Shown: positions 32,701-41,354 of the stretch, piece after piece
How positions within the stretch are numbered: position 1 is the stretch's first letter
Layout: each line of letters starts with the position of its first letter
Notes under the pieces: generated by a model
Databases searched by the model: none
Seen by the model: the letters and a program-made list of their open reading frames with translations, nothing else
What the model was told of the DNA's origin: nothing
Assembly (NCBI GenBank): GCA_910584835.1
Contig: CAJUEG010000005.1
Coordinates: forward strand, 1-64,000
Origin: an uncultured Oscillospiraceae bacterium
GTDB taxonomy: Bacteria; Bacillota; Clostridia; Oscillospirales; Oscillospiraceae
Direction: 5' to 3'
Length of the DNA stretch: 64,000 nucleotides
Translations under genes and position numbers: made by a program

Positions 32701-35483
32701 TGATGTATTCGGACGGCACTTTGATCGGGGACAGCAACGGCATCTTCCGCACCGATGAAAATGGCGAAATCCTCATTTCCGGGCTGAAGCCGGGAAAGAG
32801 CGTTGTTGTCACCGAGACACGCGCCCCCGCAGGCTTTTTGATCGACACGCAGAGCGCCACGATCCAGATCAAAGAGGGACGCACCGTGTCCGTGACCATG
32901 AAAAACCAGCCCAAGGGAAAATTGATCATCCAGAAACGGAGCCAGGACAACCAGCCGTTGAGCGGGGCCGAGTTCCGCATCACGACGGCGGCAGGCTGTG
33001 AGGTGGGGCTGGACGGCGTGATCGGCACCAGCACTTTGACCTCCAACGGTATTTTCCGAACCGACGCCCAGGGGGAGATCCGCATCACCAACCTTGCCCC
33101 CGGCGCTTATGTGCTGACCGAGATCAAGGCCCCGGACGGCTATGTGATGGACAGCCCCAGCACCAATGTTGTCATTGGCACCGGGGGCGATACCCAAACC
33201 GTTGTGGTGAAGAACAGCAAGGCCGGTTCGCTGGTGATCTTGAAAAAGAGCACGGACGGCAAGCCCCTCAAGGGGGTGGAGTTCAAGGTCACGACCTCAA
33301 CGGGCGAGTTCGTGCCGGACGCCAGCGGGCGCATCAGCTCCAACGGCCTGTACTACACCGACAAGGACGGCAAGATCACCATCAATGGCGTGGTGGGGAC
33401 GCTGGTAGTCACCGAGACAAAGAGCATCCCCGGCTACTCCATCGACGAGGCCACCCGGACGCAGACCGTGGACGTGCGGCCCAACGACACGCAGACCCTC
33501 TATTTTTACAACAAGGCGGCAACCACCGTCGTGATCGAGAAATTCATCGAGGGCACCGACAACCAGCCTTTGAAGGGCGTGACCTTCCTTGTCACGGACA
33601 GTTCCGGGGCCGTCGTTGGCAACAGCAACGGCGAGTTCGTGACGGACGAGGCGGGCCGGATCGTCCTGGAGGGGCTGGAGCCCGGCACCACTGTCACCGC
33701 CCGCGAGATCAAGACCGTGGAGGGCTACGAGCTGGACGGCCAGCCCAAATCCATTTTAGTCCGGGAGGGGACGGTCCAGTACCTCCGCTTTTATAACAAA
33801 AAGCTGGGTTCTATCGTCGTGCGGAAACTGGATAAAAACGACCTGACTCCGCTGGCCGGGGTGGAGTTCCAAATCGTCTACTCCGATGGCCGCTACCTGG
33901 ACGACGACAACGGCCACCTGTCCTCCAAGGGGCTGTATAAGACGGACAGCAACGGGGAAATCCGCATTTCCGGCGTGTCCGGCACGCTGGTGATCACCGA
34001 GACAAAGCCCCTGCCCGGTTATGTGATGGACGAGGGCACCCGGACGCAGACGGTAAAGGTGAATCCCTCCGACACGCAGACCATCACGGTGTATAACACC
34101 AAAATCAAAGGCTTGACCATTGTGAAAAAGGACGGGCAGACCTCCGAGCGAATCCCCGGCGTCCAGATGGAAGTGCGGAAGCTGAACGGGGAGATCATCG
34201 GCACCTTCACCACCGACAGCAACGGCATGATCCAGCTCCCCCAGGCGGAAAAGGGCTGGTATGAAGTCATAGAATTGAAGGCCGCCGAGGGCTACCGCCT
34301 GGACGCCACCCCCCACCGCATTGAGGTGAAGGACGGCCAGCAGGCCGTGCTGGAAGTGACCAACCGCAAGGCCGGGAGCGCCATCATCCATAAGGTGGAC
34401 AGCCTGACGGGCGAGGGGATTTTTGGTGTGACCTTCCTGGTGTCCGACAGCCGGGGCAACCCCATCGGCACCTATCAGAGCGACAACGAGGGCTATGTGT
34501 TCATCGACAAGGAGCTGGCGGACGGCAAGTACACCATCCGGGAGATCGAATGCGCGGACGGGTACATTTTGGACACCCAGCCCAAAACGATCTACATCCA
34601 GTACGGCGGCTGCTCCACCATCACCTGGCCCAATACCGCCGTGCGCGGCCAAATCCAGATCGTGAAGAAATCCGCCGACTACAACTCCGCCAACGGCCTG
34701 CCCGCCGGGACACCGCTGGCCGGGGCCACCTTCGAGATTTACAACGAGCGCAACGGGAACAAGGTGGACACCATCGTGACCGACAGGAACGGTCTGGCGT
34801 CCTCCAAGGCCCTGCCTTTGGGCCGCTACACCATCAAGGAAACCAAGGCTCCGGCGAACTACGGCGCGACTACCGACACTTACACCGCCGTATTGGAGTT
34901 CAGCGGCCAGATCGTGAAGCTGGAAATCACCAACAAGAGCGTGTCCACGGGGGTTTCCATTGAAAAGACCGGGCCCAAGGAGGCCATGCGCGGCCAGCCT
35001 GTGCGCTATGTGTTCAGCGGCATCGGCAACACCAGCAACGTGACGCTGGAATCCTTCTACTGGCGGGACACGCTGCCCGCCGCCGTGAAGCTGGATAAGG
35101 TGGTAACCGGCACCTACAACTTCCCCGGCAATTACAAGATCGTGTATAAGGTGAACAACGCCGGGGACTACCGTACGCTGGCCGATAATCTCAGCACCAG
35201 CAAGAACTACACCCTGGCCGCGTCCCCCGTGGCCCTGGGGCTGGCATCCAACGAGCGCGTCACCGAGATCATGTTCATCTTCGGGCAGGCTCCCGGCGGG
35301 TTCTCCCAGGTGGAGGCCCCCATGGTATACTGTGTGGCCCTGTCCAATCTGGCCCCTGGGAGCAGCTTTGTCAACGTGGCCGATGTGGGCGGCACCTATA
35401 ACGGGGTATGGCTCCAGGCCGTGACCCGCTGGGTGACAAAGGTGTACGGCAAGCCCCAAAAGCTGCCCACCACCGGCTATTAA
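29757..35483 (+). CDS. Giant Cna_B-repeat adhesin with thioester-type head
   Basis: 1,908 residues from a TTG behind AAGGAGGT. Signal peptide (1-30), then a head (about 45-215) with R-A-L-C-A-Y, resembling thioester domains that bond covalently to host surfaces. About fifteen Cna_B/SpaA-type repeats follow (285-1730), each with a G-V/A-x-F strand, T-D-x-x-G and a Y-x-x-x-E-x-x-A-P-x-G-Y end, the kind stabilised by Lys-Asn isopeptide bonds. A 170-residue domain then ends in K-L-P-T-T-G-Y and stop. The usual hydrophobic helix and basic tail of sortase substrates are absent. A sortase lies 0.9 kb upstream. It probably mediates contact in mating or gut adhesion. Confidence 0.88.
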   Translation: MKQKTINRIVSLLLALVCAVGLLPLSAFAAGLSSAPGSITQKSSDYMKINGKSVRYKAASSAINSVGLPYVFDEQVTVPGYGDVRALCAYQKGTLGPAANGQKWNYKEEVNNASLRVLLTYIYSFTYNDFTAAGDAAGLGSWTQYWSDIWFMVAQAGSWLYEHGTILDVNSNREGFIEQMAEEFVAAMKLYHDTYGQSSWITDWNKIGTHSIIDSSDGGKTGNSAYDYIATGVNLVLDHPEYFHNYHLWMYDWDKSQPWKLAGQSGVPMQRLLIAVPEDSPIDDTLQLTVKKLEAGSNKPMAGVSFKIENAADPGAFSVTRTTGVDGTLTLTDADGLTAGQYLITEEAVPEGYVAQTTSQLVTVLPNGSANSVFTFYNEPTTTTTTPGTGSVRKVNADNPTEGIPGAVIRITSVKLDDGGSYFGEFVTKEGGYISKEDLDFSTLPTGAYLAEEITPPEGFILSSDVSKVKQPFVWDGKTDVSLVFENSAKVKVQLKKVDESGQPLAGAIFVVLRDGQVIATEETGPDGTITVSHVTEGYYEFREVSVPAPFDVDRSPVGVHVNAEDLQGEQTILVEKMNHHKRALTVSKRDLETGAPVPNTSFHIHGVNLGYENDVVTGADGTVTLSDMPSGCYEITETDVPAPYLLDENNRKTVWIDAAKDQDVVADFRNSTRPGLRILKQDQQTGAPIEGATFLVEEVNGGYNDQHLTDKDGLIVLDGLRPGAYTITEVKPAPGYVGDDTPRTVYLEENRTCIVELTNLRKPDLKIVKEDSITHSPIEHVKFQVWRGSDDTITGELNDLGTFYTDKNGVILLEKLETGWYRVKELEPAPGYTIKQPDTQDIYLKAGETYVARFENTPKNAIVVEKYDNVTHEALPGCTYQLRWLGGSSGTGGTVIGQKVTDKNGIAMWTGLEPGTYLIEEVDPADGYSIIQSSETVFLADSGEQSVVTVRFSNSPDGSLLIRKVCATNPSVTLQNAEFKVMYSDGTLIGDSNGIFRTDENGEILISGLKPGKSVVVTETRAPAGFLIDTQSATIQIKEGRTVSVTMKNQPKGKLIIQKRSQDNQPLSGAEFRITTAAGCEVGLDGVIGTSTLTSNGIFRTDAQGEIRITNLAPGAYVLTEIKAPDGYVMDSPSTNVVIGTGGDTQTVVVKNSKAGSLVILKKSTDGKPLKGVEFKVTTSTGEFVPDASGRISSNGLYYTDKDGKITINGVVGTLVVTETKSIPGYSIDEATRTQTVDVRPNDTQTLYFYNKAATTVVIEKFIEGTDNQPLKGVTFLVTDSSGAVVGNSNGEFVTDEAGRIVLEGLEPGTTVTAREIKTVEGYELDGQPKSILVREGTVQYLRFYNKKLGSIVVRKLDKNDLTPLAGVEFQIVYSDGRYLDDDNGHLSSKGLYKTDSNGEIRISGVSGTLVITETKPLPGYVMDEGTRTQTVKVNPSDTQTITVYNTKIKGLTIVKKDGQTSERIPGVQMEVRKLNGEIIGTFTTDSNGMIQLPQAEKGWYEVIELKAAEGYRLDATPHRIEVKDGQQAVLEVTNRKAGSAIIHKVDSLTGEGIFGVTFLVSDSRGNPIGTYQSDNEGYVFIDKELADGKYTIREIECADGYILDTQPKTIYIQYGGCSTITWPNTAVRGQIQIVKKSADYNSANGLPAGTPLAGATFEIYNERNGNKVDTIVTDRNGLASSKALPLGRYTIKETKAPANYGATTDTYTAVLEFSGQIVKLEITNKSVSTGVSIEKTGPKEAMRGQPVRYVFSGIGNTSNVTLESFYWRDTLPAAVKLDKVVTGTYNFPGNYKIVYKVNNAGDYRTLADNLSTSKNYTLAASPVALGLASNERVTEIMFIFGQAPGGFSQVEAPMVYCVALSNLAPGSSFVNVADVGGTYNGVWLQAVTRWVTKVYGKPQKLPTTGY

Positions 35484-35503
35484 GAAACCCATCAGGGATC
35501 GTG

Positions 35504-35516
35504 TCTCACCATGAGA
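35504..35516. repeat. ICE palindrome, copy 8
   Basis: TCTCACCATGAGA at the centre of a perfect 14-bp-armed dyad (35495-35525) followed by a T-run. This copy could double as a terminator for the adhesin. Confidence 0.85.
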
Positions 35517-35545
35517 CACGATCCCCCTTTTTACAGGAGGGAAAT

Positions 35546-36079
35546 ATGCCTGAAAAAAAGTACATCCGCTTTATCAACAGCGACTATAAAACACTGTTTC
35601 ACCTCCCGGACGGCGGGCGCGTCAGGATCGTTTACCCTGATGGGCGGCAGGCTGATCGGGTGTGCCGTTTTATAGACGAGTACCACACAGACATTGGTGG
35701 CTATCACTACCACATCTGTGAATTTGCCGAGCGCATGGAGCAGGTCGGCGCGAGGTACGCACCATTGGACTACATCCAGGATATGGAGTTCTACCGTAAG
35801 CATTTCTTTGCGGCCAGTGAAGCGGGCAGCGGTCCCGCCTATTACATCATTGATGAAACGGACACCCATGGTTTTGCCTTTGCCCCCAGGGACGCGGAGA
35901 AAGGCAAAAAATATTGTGTGTTTGAAATGGCGCCTAATAATTATCGCCCCTGTCCCGGTAAAGTCGTAATGTGGGTCAGAACCCTCCAGGATATCTGTCC
36001 ACAGGCATGGGGTTTTGATCTGGCAAAGATCAGGGCCGTGACGCAAAGGCCGAAAAAGCGGCCCGGCCACAAGCATTGA
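35546..36079 (+). CDS. Uncharacterised ICE protein
   Basis: 177 residues from the ATG at 35546 behind AGGAGG. No export signal. It opens K-K-Y-I-R-F-I-N-S-D-Y-K-T-L-F-H-L-P-D-G and has a Y-H-Y-H-I-C-E-F-A-E-R-M segment and a basic C-terminus (R-P-K-K-R-P-G-H-K-H). I do not recognise the family beyond its presence on related ICEs. It stands between two palindrome copies. Confidence 0.65.
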   Translation: MPEKKYIRFINSDYKTLFHLPDGGRVRIVYPDGRQADRVCRFIDEYHTDIGGYHYHICEFAERMEQVGARYAPLDYIQDMEFYRKHFFAASEAGSGPAYYIIDETDTHGFAFAPRDAEKGKKYCVFEMAPNNYRPCPGKVVMWVRTLQDICPQAWGFDLAKIRAVTQRPKKRPGHKH

Positions 36080-36167
36080 GTACGGCCAGCGCACAGGCGC
36101 AGACGCCGGACGCGAGGGCGCCCCCCTCTGGAACGGCAAATATCTTTCATTCTGTGCCGGAAATAAA

Positions 36168-36180
36168 TCTCACCATGAGA
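36168..36180. repeat. ICE palindrome, copy 9
   Basis: TCTCACCATGAGA; here the flanks extend to CCGGAAAT and ATTTCCGG, forming an interrupted hairpin 36157-36191. Confidence 0.85.
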
Positions 36181-36214
36181 CACATTTCCGGCCCCCATTA
36201 AGGAGGCGAACAGC

Positions 36215-37114
36215 ATAGACCAACATAGGAAAGTCAAAGGAAGCCACCAAATCAGCGTCCAGGCCGCCGAGCTGCTGGAGGATATGAGGCCGCAGCATTA
36301 CAACGGCGCGAACCATGATGAAACGGTACGGACGGTCAATGATATTCTACAGGGCCGGGCGGATCGGACGGTGGACGCCTTTTTGACCGGCCTGCGGAAT
36401 ACGGGCGGCGAGGGCTACGCCCAAAGGGTGGAGGACATCAGCCGGGACATACAGGCGTTTTTGGCACAAAAGGCGCTCCTGTCCCAGCCCTACGCCAAGA
36501 GCAGCGACAAGCAGTTTCATTACCGCACGTCCACCCTCGACCCGGAGCGTCCGCTCAAGATCGTCAACCAGCGCATTTATGACAGCGCGGCCAAGGCAGG
36601 CTTTCCCCCTGGCTTTTTCCGGGAAACCTATTTTGACCGTGTGACGTTCTACTGCGTACCCGACCACACGGATTTTAAGTTTTCCCATTTCCCCGGCTGT
36701 ACCTTCGCTGTGTGCCGGATCAGGGAGGCCGCTTTTGACGGCGCCAGTTTCTTTCTCTCCGAATTTCAGAACTGCGCCGTACAGTACGCCACGTTTTTCG
36801 CGGCATCCATCGACCACACCCATTTCCATGACAGCAGCCTAAAAAATGTTTCATTCCAGAAGGCCCGTTTACGGACTTGCAACACCGTTGACTGTGAACT
36901 GGACGGCGTGGGTTTTCTGAACGCAACGTTAGACGGCTGTTTTTTTGGCCGGATCGCCGCCAGCGGCATCCGTAACCTGCACACCGCGACCATCACCCAG
37001 GGCGGCGGGACAAGCGGGGAAGCGGAGCGTAACCGGGAGGCCGTTTTTGCCGCGCTCTTGCCCCGGCAGGGAGAGCGGCGGGGCGCCCCCGAGAAAAGGC
37101 GGGGTGGACGGTGA
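36215..37114 (+). CDS. Pentapeptide-repeat-like ICE protein with ATA in start position
   Basis: 299 residues if begun at ATA 36215, 8 nt after AAGGAGG. The frame has no ATG until 36284, and the skipped codons (D-Q-H-R-K-V-K-G-S-H-Q-I) read as normal coding sequence. Residues about 135-240 contain repeated F-x-x-x/A-x-F units (F-D-G-A-S-F, V-S-F-Q-K-A-R-L, V-G-F-L-N-A-T-L) typical of pentapeptide-repeat beta-helices. Some proteins of this fold mimic DNA and inhibit gyrase or restriction enzymes; that role here is speculation. The stop overlaps the VirD4 start (GTGA). Confidence 0.7.
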   Translation: MDQHRKVKGSHQISVQAAELLEDMRPQHYNGANHDETVRTVNDILQGRADRTVDAFLTGLRNTGGEGYAQRVEDISRDIQAFLAQKALLSQPYAKSSDKQFHYRTSTLDPERPLKIVNQRIYDSAAKAGFPPGFFRETYFDRVTFYCVPDHTDFKFSHFPGCTFAVCRIREAAFDGASFFLSEFQNCAVQYATFFAASIDHTHFHDSSLKNVSFQKARLRTCNTVDCELDGVGFLNATLDGCFFGRIAASGIRNLHTATITQGGGTSGEAERNREAVFAALLPRQGERRGAPEKRRGGR

Positions 37115-38877
37115 AGAAACAATCTGACGGCGGCTATATCCAATGGATATTTCTCGCCCTGCCCGTCCTATGGATGGGGGCGGTGCTGGCCTACGCCTAC
37201 GAGGACGGCATGAACCTGTTTGAACTTCTGCCACGTTTCGCCGCCGCTATGGAGCATCCCTTTGCCATCGGGTGGACGCCCCACACCCCCCGCTTTGTGC
37301 TGGGGGCGCTGGTGGCCTACGGCTTTGCCATCACCTTGTACCTGACCGGCAGGCAGAATCGCCGCCCTGGGGAGGAACACGGCTCCGCCCACTGGGGGAA
37401 TGTGCATCAGCTTGACCGCAAATACCGGGACAAAAACCAGCACAACAACGCCATCCTGTCCCAAAACCTGCGCATGAGCCTGAACGGGCGGCAGCACCTA
37501 CGGAACCTGTTACAAATCGTGGTGGGCGGCTCTGGCTCCGGCAAGACCCGGTATGTGGTGAAGCCCAACATTTACGAGGCCAACGCCTCCTATATTGCGA
37601 CTGATCCGAAAGGGGAGCTGGCCCGCGCCGCCGTTCCGCTGCTTCTCCGGGAGGGGTATGTGATCCGGGTGATCGACCTCGTAGACCTGGATCACAGCGA
37701 TCATTACAACCCCTTCCACTACATCCGCAGCGACGCCGACGTGCTGAAGCTGATCGCCAATTTCATCCGCAACACCACACCGAAAGGGGCCCATTCCAAC
37801 GATCCGTTTTGGGAGAAGTCCGAGATAGCATTGGACTCCGCCCTTATGCTCTACCTGCTCCATGAGGCGCCCCCGGAGGAACAGACCATGGAAATGATGT
37901 TGACCATGCTGGAATACGGGGCGGCCAAGGAGGGGGACGGGGACTATCAATCGCCCCTTGACCTGCTGTTTGAGGCATTAGAAGAAGAAAACCCGAACCA
38001 TATCGCCCTGCGCCAGTACAAGGTGTTCAAGCAGGCCCCCAGCGAAACCGCTATGAGCATTTTGATCACAGCCTCCGTCCGGCTGGCCCCGTTCACCTTG
38101 CCGGAGGTACAGCGGATCACCAGCCGGGACACCATGGAGCTGGACAAGCTGGGGGAGCGGAAGCAGGCGGTGTTCTGCATCATCCCGGACAGCAACGACG
38201 CCTCGCTGAATTTCCTGGTGGGAATGTTGTATACGCAGGCGTTCCAGGAGCTGTACTATCAGGCGGACAAGGTTCACGGGGGCAGCCTGCCCATCCCGGT
38301 CCGGCTGATGTTCGACGAGTTCGCAAACGTGGCTTTGCCGGACGGCTACGCCCGGCTCCAGGCCACCATGCGCTCCCGGAATATCATGGCCACCATTATA
38401 CTACAGAACATCTCCCAGTTGAAGGCTCTTTTTCGCGATGACTGGGAGGGCATCATCGGCAACGCGGACAGCTTCATCTACCTGGGCGGGAACGAGCAAT
38501 CGACCCATAAGTACGTTTCCGAGCTGCTGGGGAAGGAAACCATCGAAACCCGCACCAGCAGCCAAAGCAAGGGGCGAAACGGTTCCTACAGCCAGAATTT
38601 TCAACAGGCGGGCCGCGAACTTTTGACGCCAGATGAAGTGCGTATGCTGGACAACCGGCTTTCCATCATCCTGATCCGGGGCGAGGCTCCGGTGATGGAC
38701 GCCAAATATGACCTGGAACGGCACCCCAACCTCAAGTACACCGGGGACGGTGGGGCCGCCCCCTACGTCCACAACGCCCTATGTCTCTATGACGCGGGCG
38801 ATCTGGACTTTGAATTTACATCCCTGGACGAAATCGAAATCATCGACGAATTGGAGGAATCTGACCATGAAAAATAA
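37111..38877 (+). CDS. VirD4/TraG type IV coupling protein
   Basis: 588 residues from a GTG overlapping the previous stop. Two N-terminal membrane helices (about 10-27 and 65-85), Walker A G-G-S-G-S-G-K-T (about 140-147), and Walker B-type L-M-F-D-E-F-A-N (about 397). This ATPase docks the relaxase-DNA complex to the transfer channel. The length is usual for Tn1549-type elements. The C-terminus is acidic (E-L-E-E-S-D-H-E-K) and overlaps the Maff2 gene by 11 bp. Confidence 0.95.
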   Translation: MKKQSDGGYIQWIFLALPVLWMGAVLAYAYEDGMNLFELLPRFAAAMEHPFAIGWTPHTPRFVLGALVAYGFAITLYLTGRQNRRPGEEHGSAHWGNVHQLDRKYRDKNQHNNAILSQNLRMSLNGRQHLRNLLQIVVGGSGSGKTRYVVKPNIYEANASYIATDPKGELARAAVPLLLREGYVIRVIDLVDLDHSDHYNPFHYIRSDADVLKLIANFIRNTTPKGAHSNDPFWEKSEIALDSALMLYLLHEAPPEEQTMEMMLTMLEYGAAKEGDGDYQSPLDLLFEALEEENPNHIALRQYKVFKQAPSETAMSILITASVRLAPFTLPEVQRITSRDTMELDKLGERKQAVFCIIPDSNDASLNFLVGMLYTQAFQELYYQADKVHGGSLPIPVRLMFDEFANVALPDGYARLQATMRSRNIMATIILQNISQLKALFRDDWEGIIGNADSFIYLGGNEQSTHKYVSELLGKETIETRTSSQSKGRNGSYSQNFQQAGRELLTPDEVRMLDNRLSIILIRGEAPVMDAKYDLERHPNLKYTGDGGAAPYVHNALCLYDAGDLDFEFTSLDEIEIIDELEESDHEK

Positions 38878-39208
38878 CCACGACCTGACCCATTCCCGCG
38901 CCAAGGCCCGCCGCTATATGGCGGCGTGGACGGCCCTGGTGCTGTCCCTGGCCCTGTTCACCCTTCCGGTCTTCGCCGCGTCCGGCGGCGGCAGCGATCC
39001 CCTGTCCATCGTCAACAACCTGTCCGACTTCATTTTTTCGTGCATTAAGGCCATCGGCGTGATCATCCTGGGCTGGGGTATCGTCCAGCTCGGCATGAGC
39101 ATCCAGTCCCACGACGCCAGCCAGCGCAGCCAGGGTATGCTGTGCGTGTTCGGCGGGCTGATCATCGCGTTCAGCAAGGAAATCCTGTCCACCATCGGCG
39201 CGCTGTGA
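38867..39208 (+). CDS. Maff2-family conjugation membrane protein
   Basis: 113 residues from the ATG at 38867. A leader of about 40 residues with a cleavable signal (F-A-A-S), then two membrane segments and the family motif I-I-L-G-W-G-I-V-Q-L-G-M-S-I-Q-S-H-D-A-S-Q-R. Maff2 proteins resemble VirB2-type pilin subunits in size and topology and always neighbour VirD4 and VirB6-like genes in CD1107-type ICEs. Confidence 0.85.
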   Translation: MKNNHDLTHSRAKARRYMAAWTALVLSLALFTLPVFAASGGGSDPLSIVNNLSDFIFSCIKAIGVIILGWGIVQLGMSIQSHDASQRSQGMLCVFGGLIIAFSKEILSTIGAL

Positions 39209-39237
39209 GGCGGGCCAATATCAACAGGGGAATCGTG

Positions 39238-39250
39238 TCTCATGGTGAGA
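39238..39250. repeat. ICE palindrome, copy 10
   Basis: TCTCATGGTGAGA at the centre of the longest perfect dyad of the set, 16-bp arms (39227-39261). It ends 10 bp before the VirB6-like start and would sequester its ribosome site region. Confidence 0.85.
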
Positions 39251-39271
39251 CACGATTCCCCATGGGGGTGA

Positions 39272-40117
39272 ATGACTATTAGTGACAACTGGATCGTCAA
39301 TATTCTGGAAAACGCGCTGGCAGACTGGAACGGCAAACTGTCCGAGATATGGACGCTGCTGACGCAGACCCCGCAGAACTTCAAAGGGGGCGATATCTGG
39401 ACGGTGATCTCCAGCATACACACCGCCATGGTGGGGATCGGCTACGGCCTGCTGGTGCTGTTCTTCGCCATGGGCGTGTTCCAAAGCGCCGCCAGCTTCA
39501 AAGACTTCCAGCGCCCGGAATTTGCCCTGCGCCATTTCATCCGCTTCGTGCTGGCAAAGGTGGCCGTGGGGAGCTGCATGGAGATCATGACCGCCATTTT
39601 CAGCGTGTGCGGCGGGGTGGTTGCCACCGTCATGGCGGGCATGGGCGGCTCGGTGTCTACGGCGGCCACCCTGCCCGTGGAGATCGTGACGGCCATTGAG
39701 GGCCTGGGCCTGCTGGAAAGCATACCCTTGTGGCTGGTGTCCCTGCTGGGCAGCCTGTTTATCACCGTCATGTCCTTTATTCTGCTGCTGACGGTGTACG
39801 GGCGGTTTTTCCGGCTCTATCTGTTCACCGCCTTGGCCCCGCTCCCCCTGGCGTCCTTCGCCGGGGAGACTACCGCCGCCAGCGGCAAAGCGTTCCTCAA
39901 AAACTACATCGGCGTGTGCATGGAGGGGGCGGTGATCGTGCTGGCCTGCCTGATCTACTCCGCGTTCCTGTCCAGCAGCACCCCGGCGGCCGACGCCAGC
40001 CTGCCCGCCGTCACCATGGCGTGGCAGTACATCGGGCAGCTAATTTTCAATATGCTGATCCTCACCGGGCTGGTGAAGGGTGCGGACAGGGTGGTAAAGG
40101 AGATGCTGGGGCTATAG
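39272..40117 (+). CDS. VirB6/TrbL-like channel protein
   Basis: 281 residues with six or so membrane helices; the region Y-G-R-F-F-R-L-Y-L-F-T-A-L-A-P-L-P-L-A-S-F is a conserved signature of the CD1105/TrbL-like family. It forms part of the inner-membrane DNA channel. A palindrome with 16-bp arms lies just upstream. The next gene begins inside its stop codon. Confidence 0.88.
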   Translation: MTISDNWIVNILENALADWNGKLSEIWTLLTQTPQNFKGGDIWTVISSIHTAMVGIGYGLLVLFFAMGVFQSAASFKDFQRPEFALRHFIRFVLAKVAVGSCMEIMTAIFSVCGGVVATVMAGMGGSVSTAATLPVEIVTAIEGLGLLESIPLWLVSLLGSLFITVMSFILLLTVYGRFFRLYLFTALAPLPLASFAGETTAASGKAFLKNYIGVCMEGAVIVLACLIYSAFLSSSTPAADASLPAVTMAWQYIGQLIFNMLILTGLVKGADRVVKEMLGL

Positions 40118-40647
40118 GGAAATATAACATCATCTATGCCGACCCGCCGTGGAAGTACGGGACATGGCACTCCGCTGACCGGCACTACCCCACCATGCCC
40201 ATTGAGGACATCAAGGCTTTGCCCGTGTCCGAACTGGCCGCCGACGATTGCGCCCTGTTCTTATGGATCACCATGCCCATGCTCCAGGAGGCGTGGGGCG
40301 TGATGGAGGCATGGGGCTTTCGCTTTGTGACCTGCGCCTTTGTCTGGATCAAACTCAGCCGGAAATCCAACACAGTATTTTGGGGGCCGGGCCACTGGAC
40401 ACGGGCCAACGCGGAGCTGTGCCTTCTTGCAACCAGGGGCCACCCCAAACGGCTGGCTCGGAACGTCCACCAAGTCATTATCTCCCATGTCCAGGAACAC
40501 AGGCGAAAGCCGGACGAGGCCCGCCGCCGCATTGAGGCCCTGATGGGGGACGTGCCCCGCGTGGAGCTGTTCGCCCGCCGCCCCGCCCCCGGCTGGGACG
40601 TTTGGGGAAATGAGGTGGACAGTACCATTGACTGGGTGCCAACATAA
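40114..40647 (+). CDS. MT-A70-type adenine methyltransferase
   Basis: 177 residues if begun at ATA 40114, which overlaps the previous TAG (ATAG). The first coding residues G-K-Y-N-I-I-Y-A-D-P-P-W lead straight into the catalytic D-P-P-W motif, so little can be missing. L-F-L-W-I-T and H-W-T-R-A-N-A-E are further family motifs. MT-A70-type phage enzymes methylate adenine N6 in DNA. The likely role is to protect the transferred DNA from restriction. Without a canonical start it may be translated only by coupling to the upstream gene. Confidence 0.85.
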   Translation: MGKYNIIYADPPWKYGTWHSADRHYPTMPIEDIKALPVSELAADDCALFLWITMPMLQEAWGVMEAWGFRFVTCAFVWIKLSRKSNTVFWGPGHWTRANAELCLLATRGHPKRLARNVHQVIISHVQEHRRKPDEARRRIEALMGDVPRVELFARRPAPGWDVWGNEVDSTIDWVPT

Positions 40648-40677
40648 AAGACCGCCTGCACACCCGCAGGCGGTCTT
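40648..40677. terminator. Bidirectional terminator
   Basis: AAGACCGCCTGC pairs with GCAGGCGGTCTT. It separates the plus-strand methyltransferase from the minus-strand toxin-antitoxin pair. Confidence 0.75.
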
Positions 40678-40679
40678 GC

Positions 40680-41012
40680 TTATGGCTCCTCGCCGGATAT
40701 ATCTCCAAACAAAATGCGCAGATAGTCCCTCCGGCCATAGAGTACACGGTCCACATAGACATCCGAGCCGTGGGGCCGATAGAAAATCATGTAGTTCCCG
40801 CTGACCAGGAAACGGTAATCACCGCTTGCAACCGTGACAGCGGACAGGGGAGAGCCCATGAGGGGAAACATCCTCAACTGATCCACAGCGTCCATGATCC
40901 TGTCCACCACACGTTTCGCCGCAGATGGGTTTTGCAGCTCCTGGGCGATATGATCCCAGATATTGTCCAGGTCACGGAGGGCTTCTTTGGAGTAGCGGAT
41001 ATTATTCCCCAT
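40680..41012 (-). CDS. RelE/ParE-type toxin
   Basis: 110 residues from the ATG at 41012, inside the end of the antitoxin gene. The fold signature is Y-S-K-E-A-L-R-D-L-D-N-I-W-D-H-I near the start and Y-R-F-L-V-S-G-N-Y-M-I-F-Y-R in the middle. Such toxins cut mRNA at the ribosome or poison gyrase. Paired with the Phd-type antitoxin it would stabilise the element against loss. It is the only minus-strand operon in the transfer region. Confidence 0.9.
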   Translation of the reverse strand: MGNNIRYSKEALRDLDNIWDHIAQELQNPSAAKRVVDRIMDAVDQLRMFPLMGSPLSAVTVASGDYRFLVSGNYMIFYRPHGSDVYVDRVLYGRRDYLRILFGDISGEEP

Positions 41013-41262
41013 GGGCCCGCTCCTCAAAATGTGCCCGCATCTCCTCCGGCGTGAGCCAGCCCTCTGTGTCCCCGGACTTCCGGCCTTTGGCAAGCTCACC
41101 CATCAGTTTCAACGTCGCCTGGGTCTTTTCATAGTCCTGGATATCCACGATGGCATATCTGCCGCGGCCATTTTTCGTCAGAAAGACAGGGGAGCCTACG
41201 GCTACATCGTGCAACACTTCGCTGTAATTGCGCAGATCGGAGATAGGTTTAATGTTCGGCAT
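41002..41262 (-). CDS. Phd/YefM-type antitoxin
   Basis: 86 residues. The N-terminus P-I-S-D-L-R-N-Y-S-E-V and the K-N-G-R-G-R-Y-A-I-V-D-I-Q-D-Y-E segment are characteristic. It binds operator DNA through its N-terminal half and neutralises the toxin with its C-terminal half. Overlaps the toxin gene by 11 bp. Two inverted repeats in front are probable self-operators. Confidence 0.9.
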   Translation of the reverse strand: MPNIKPISDLRNYSEVLHDVAVGSPVFLTKNGRGRYAIVDIQDYEKTQATLKLMGELAKGRKSGDTEGWLTPEEMRAHFEERAHGE

Positions 41263-41282
41263 CCCATTCAGCCCCTTTCTGC

Positions 41283-41330
41283 TTTACAGTATACGCCAAT
41301 GCGCTGTAAAATTCAACATTAAATTTTACT
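41283..41330 (-). promoter_or_regulatory. Toxin-antitoxin promoter with two dyads
   Basis: Minus-strand TTGAAT (41311-41316), 17 bp, TATACT (41288-41293). TTTACAG/CTGTAAA arms (41284-41310) span the -10 and spacer, and GTAAAATT/AATTTTAC (41306-41329) span the -35. The arrangement fits autoregulation. Confidence 0.6.
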
Positions 41331-41354
41331 ACACTAAAACTGAGGTGATCAACT

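Noticed and set aside
29613..35519. Minus-strand frames of several hundred codons opposite the Cna_B adhesin
   Set aside because: Artefacts of the repetitive adhesin gene; no starts with ribosome sites and the protein composition is unnatural.
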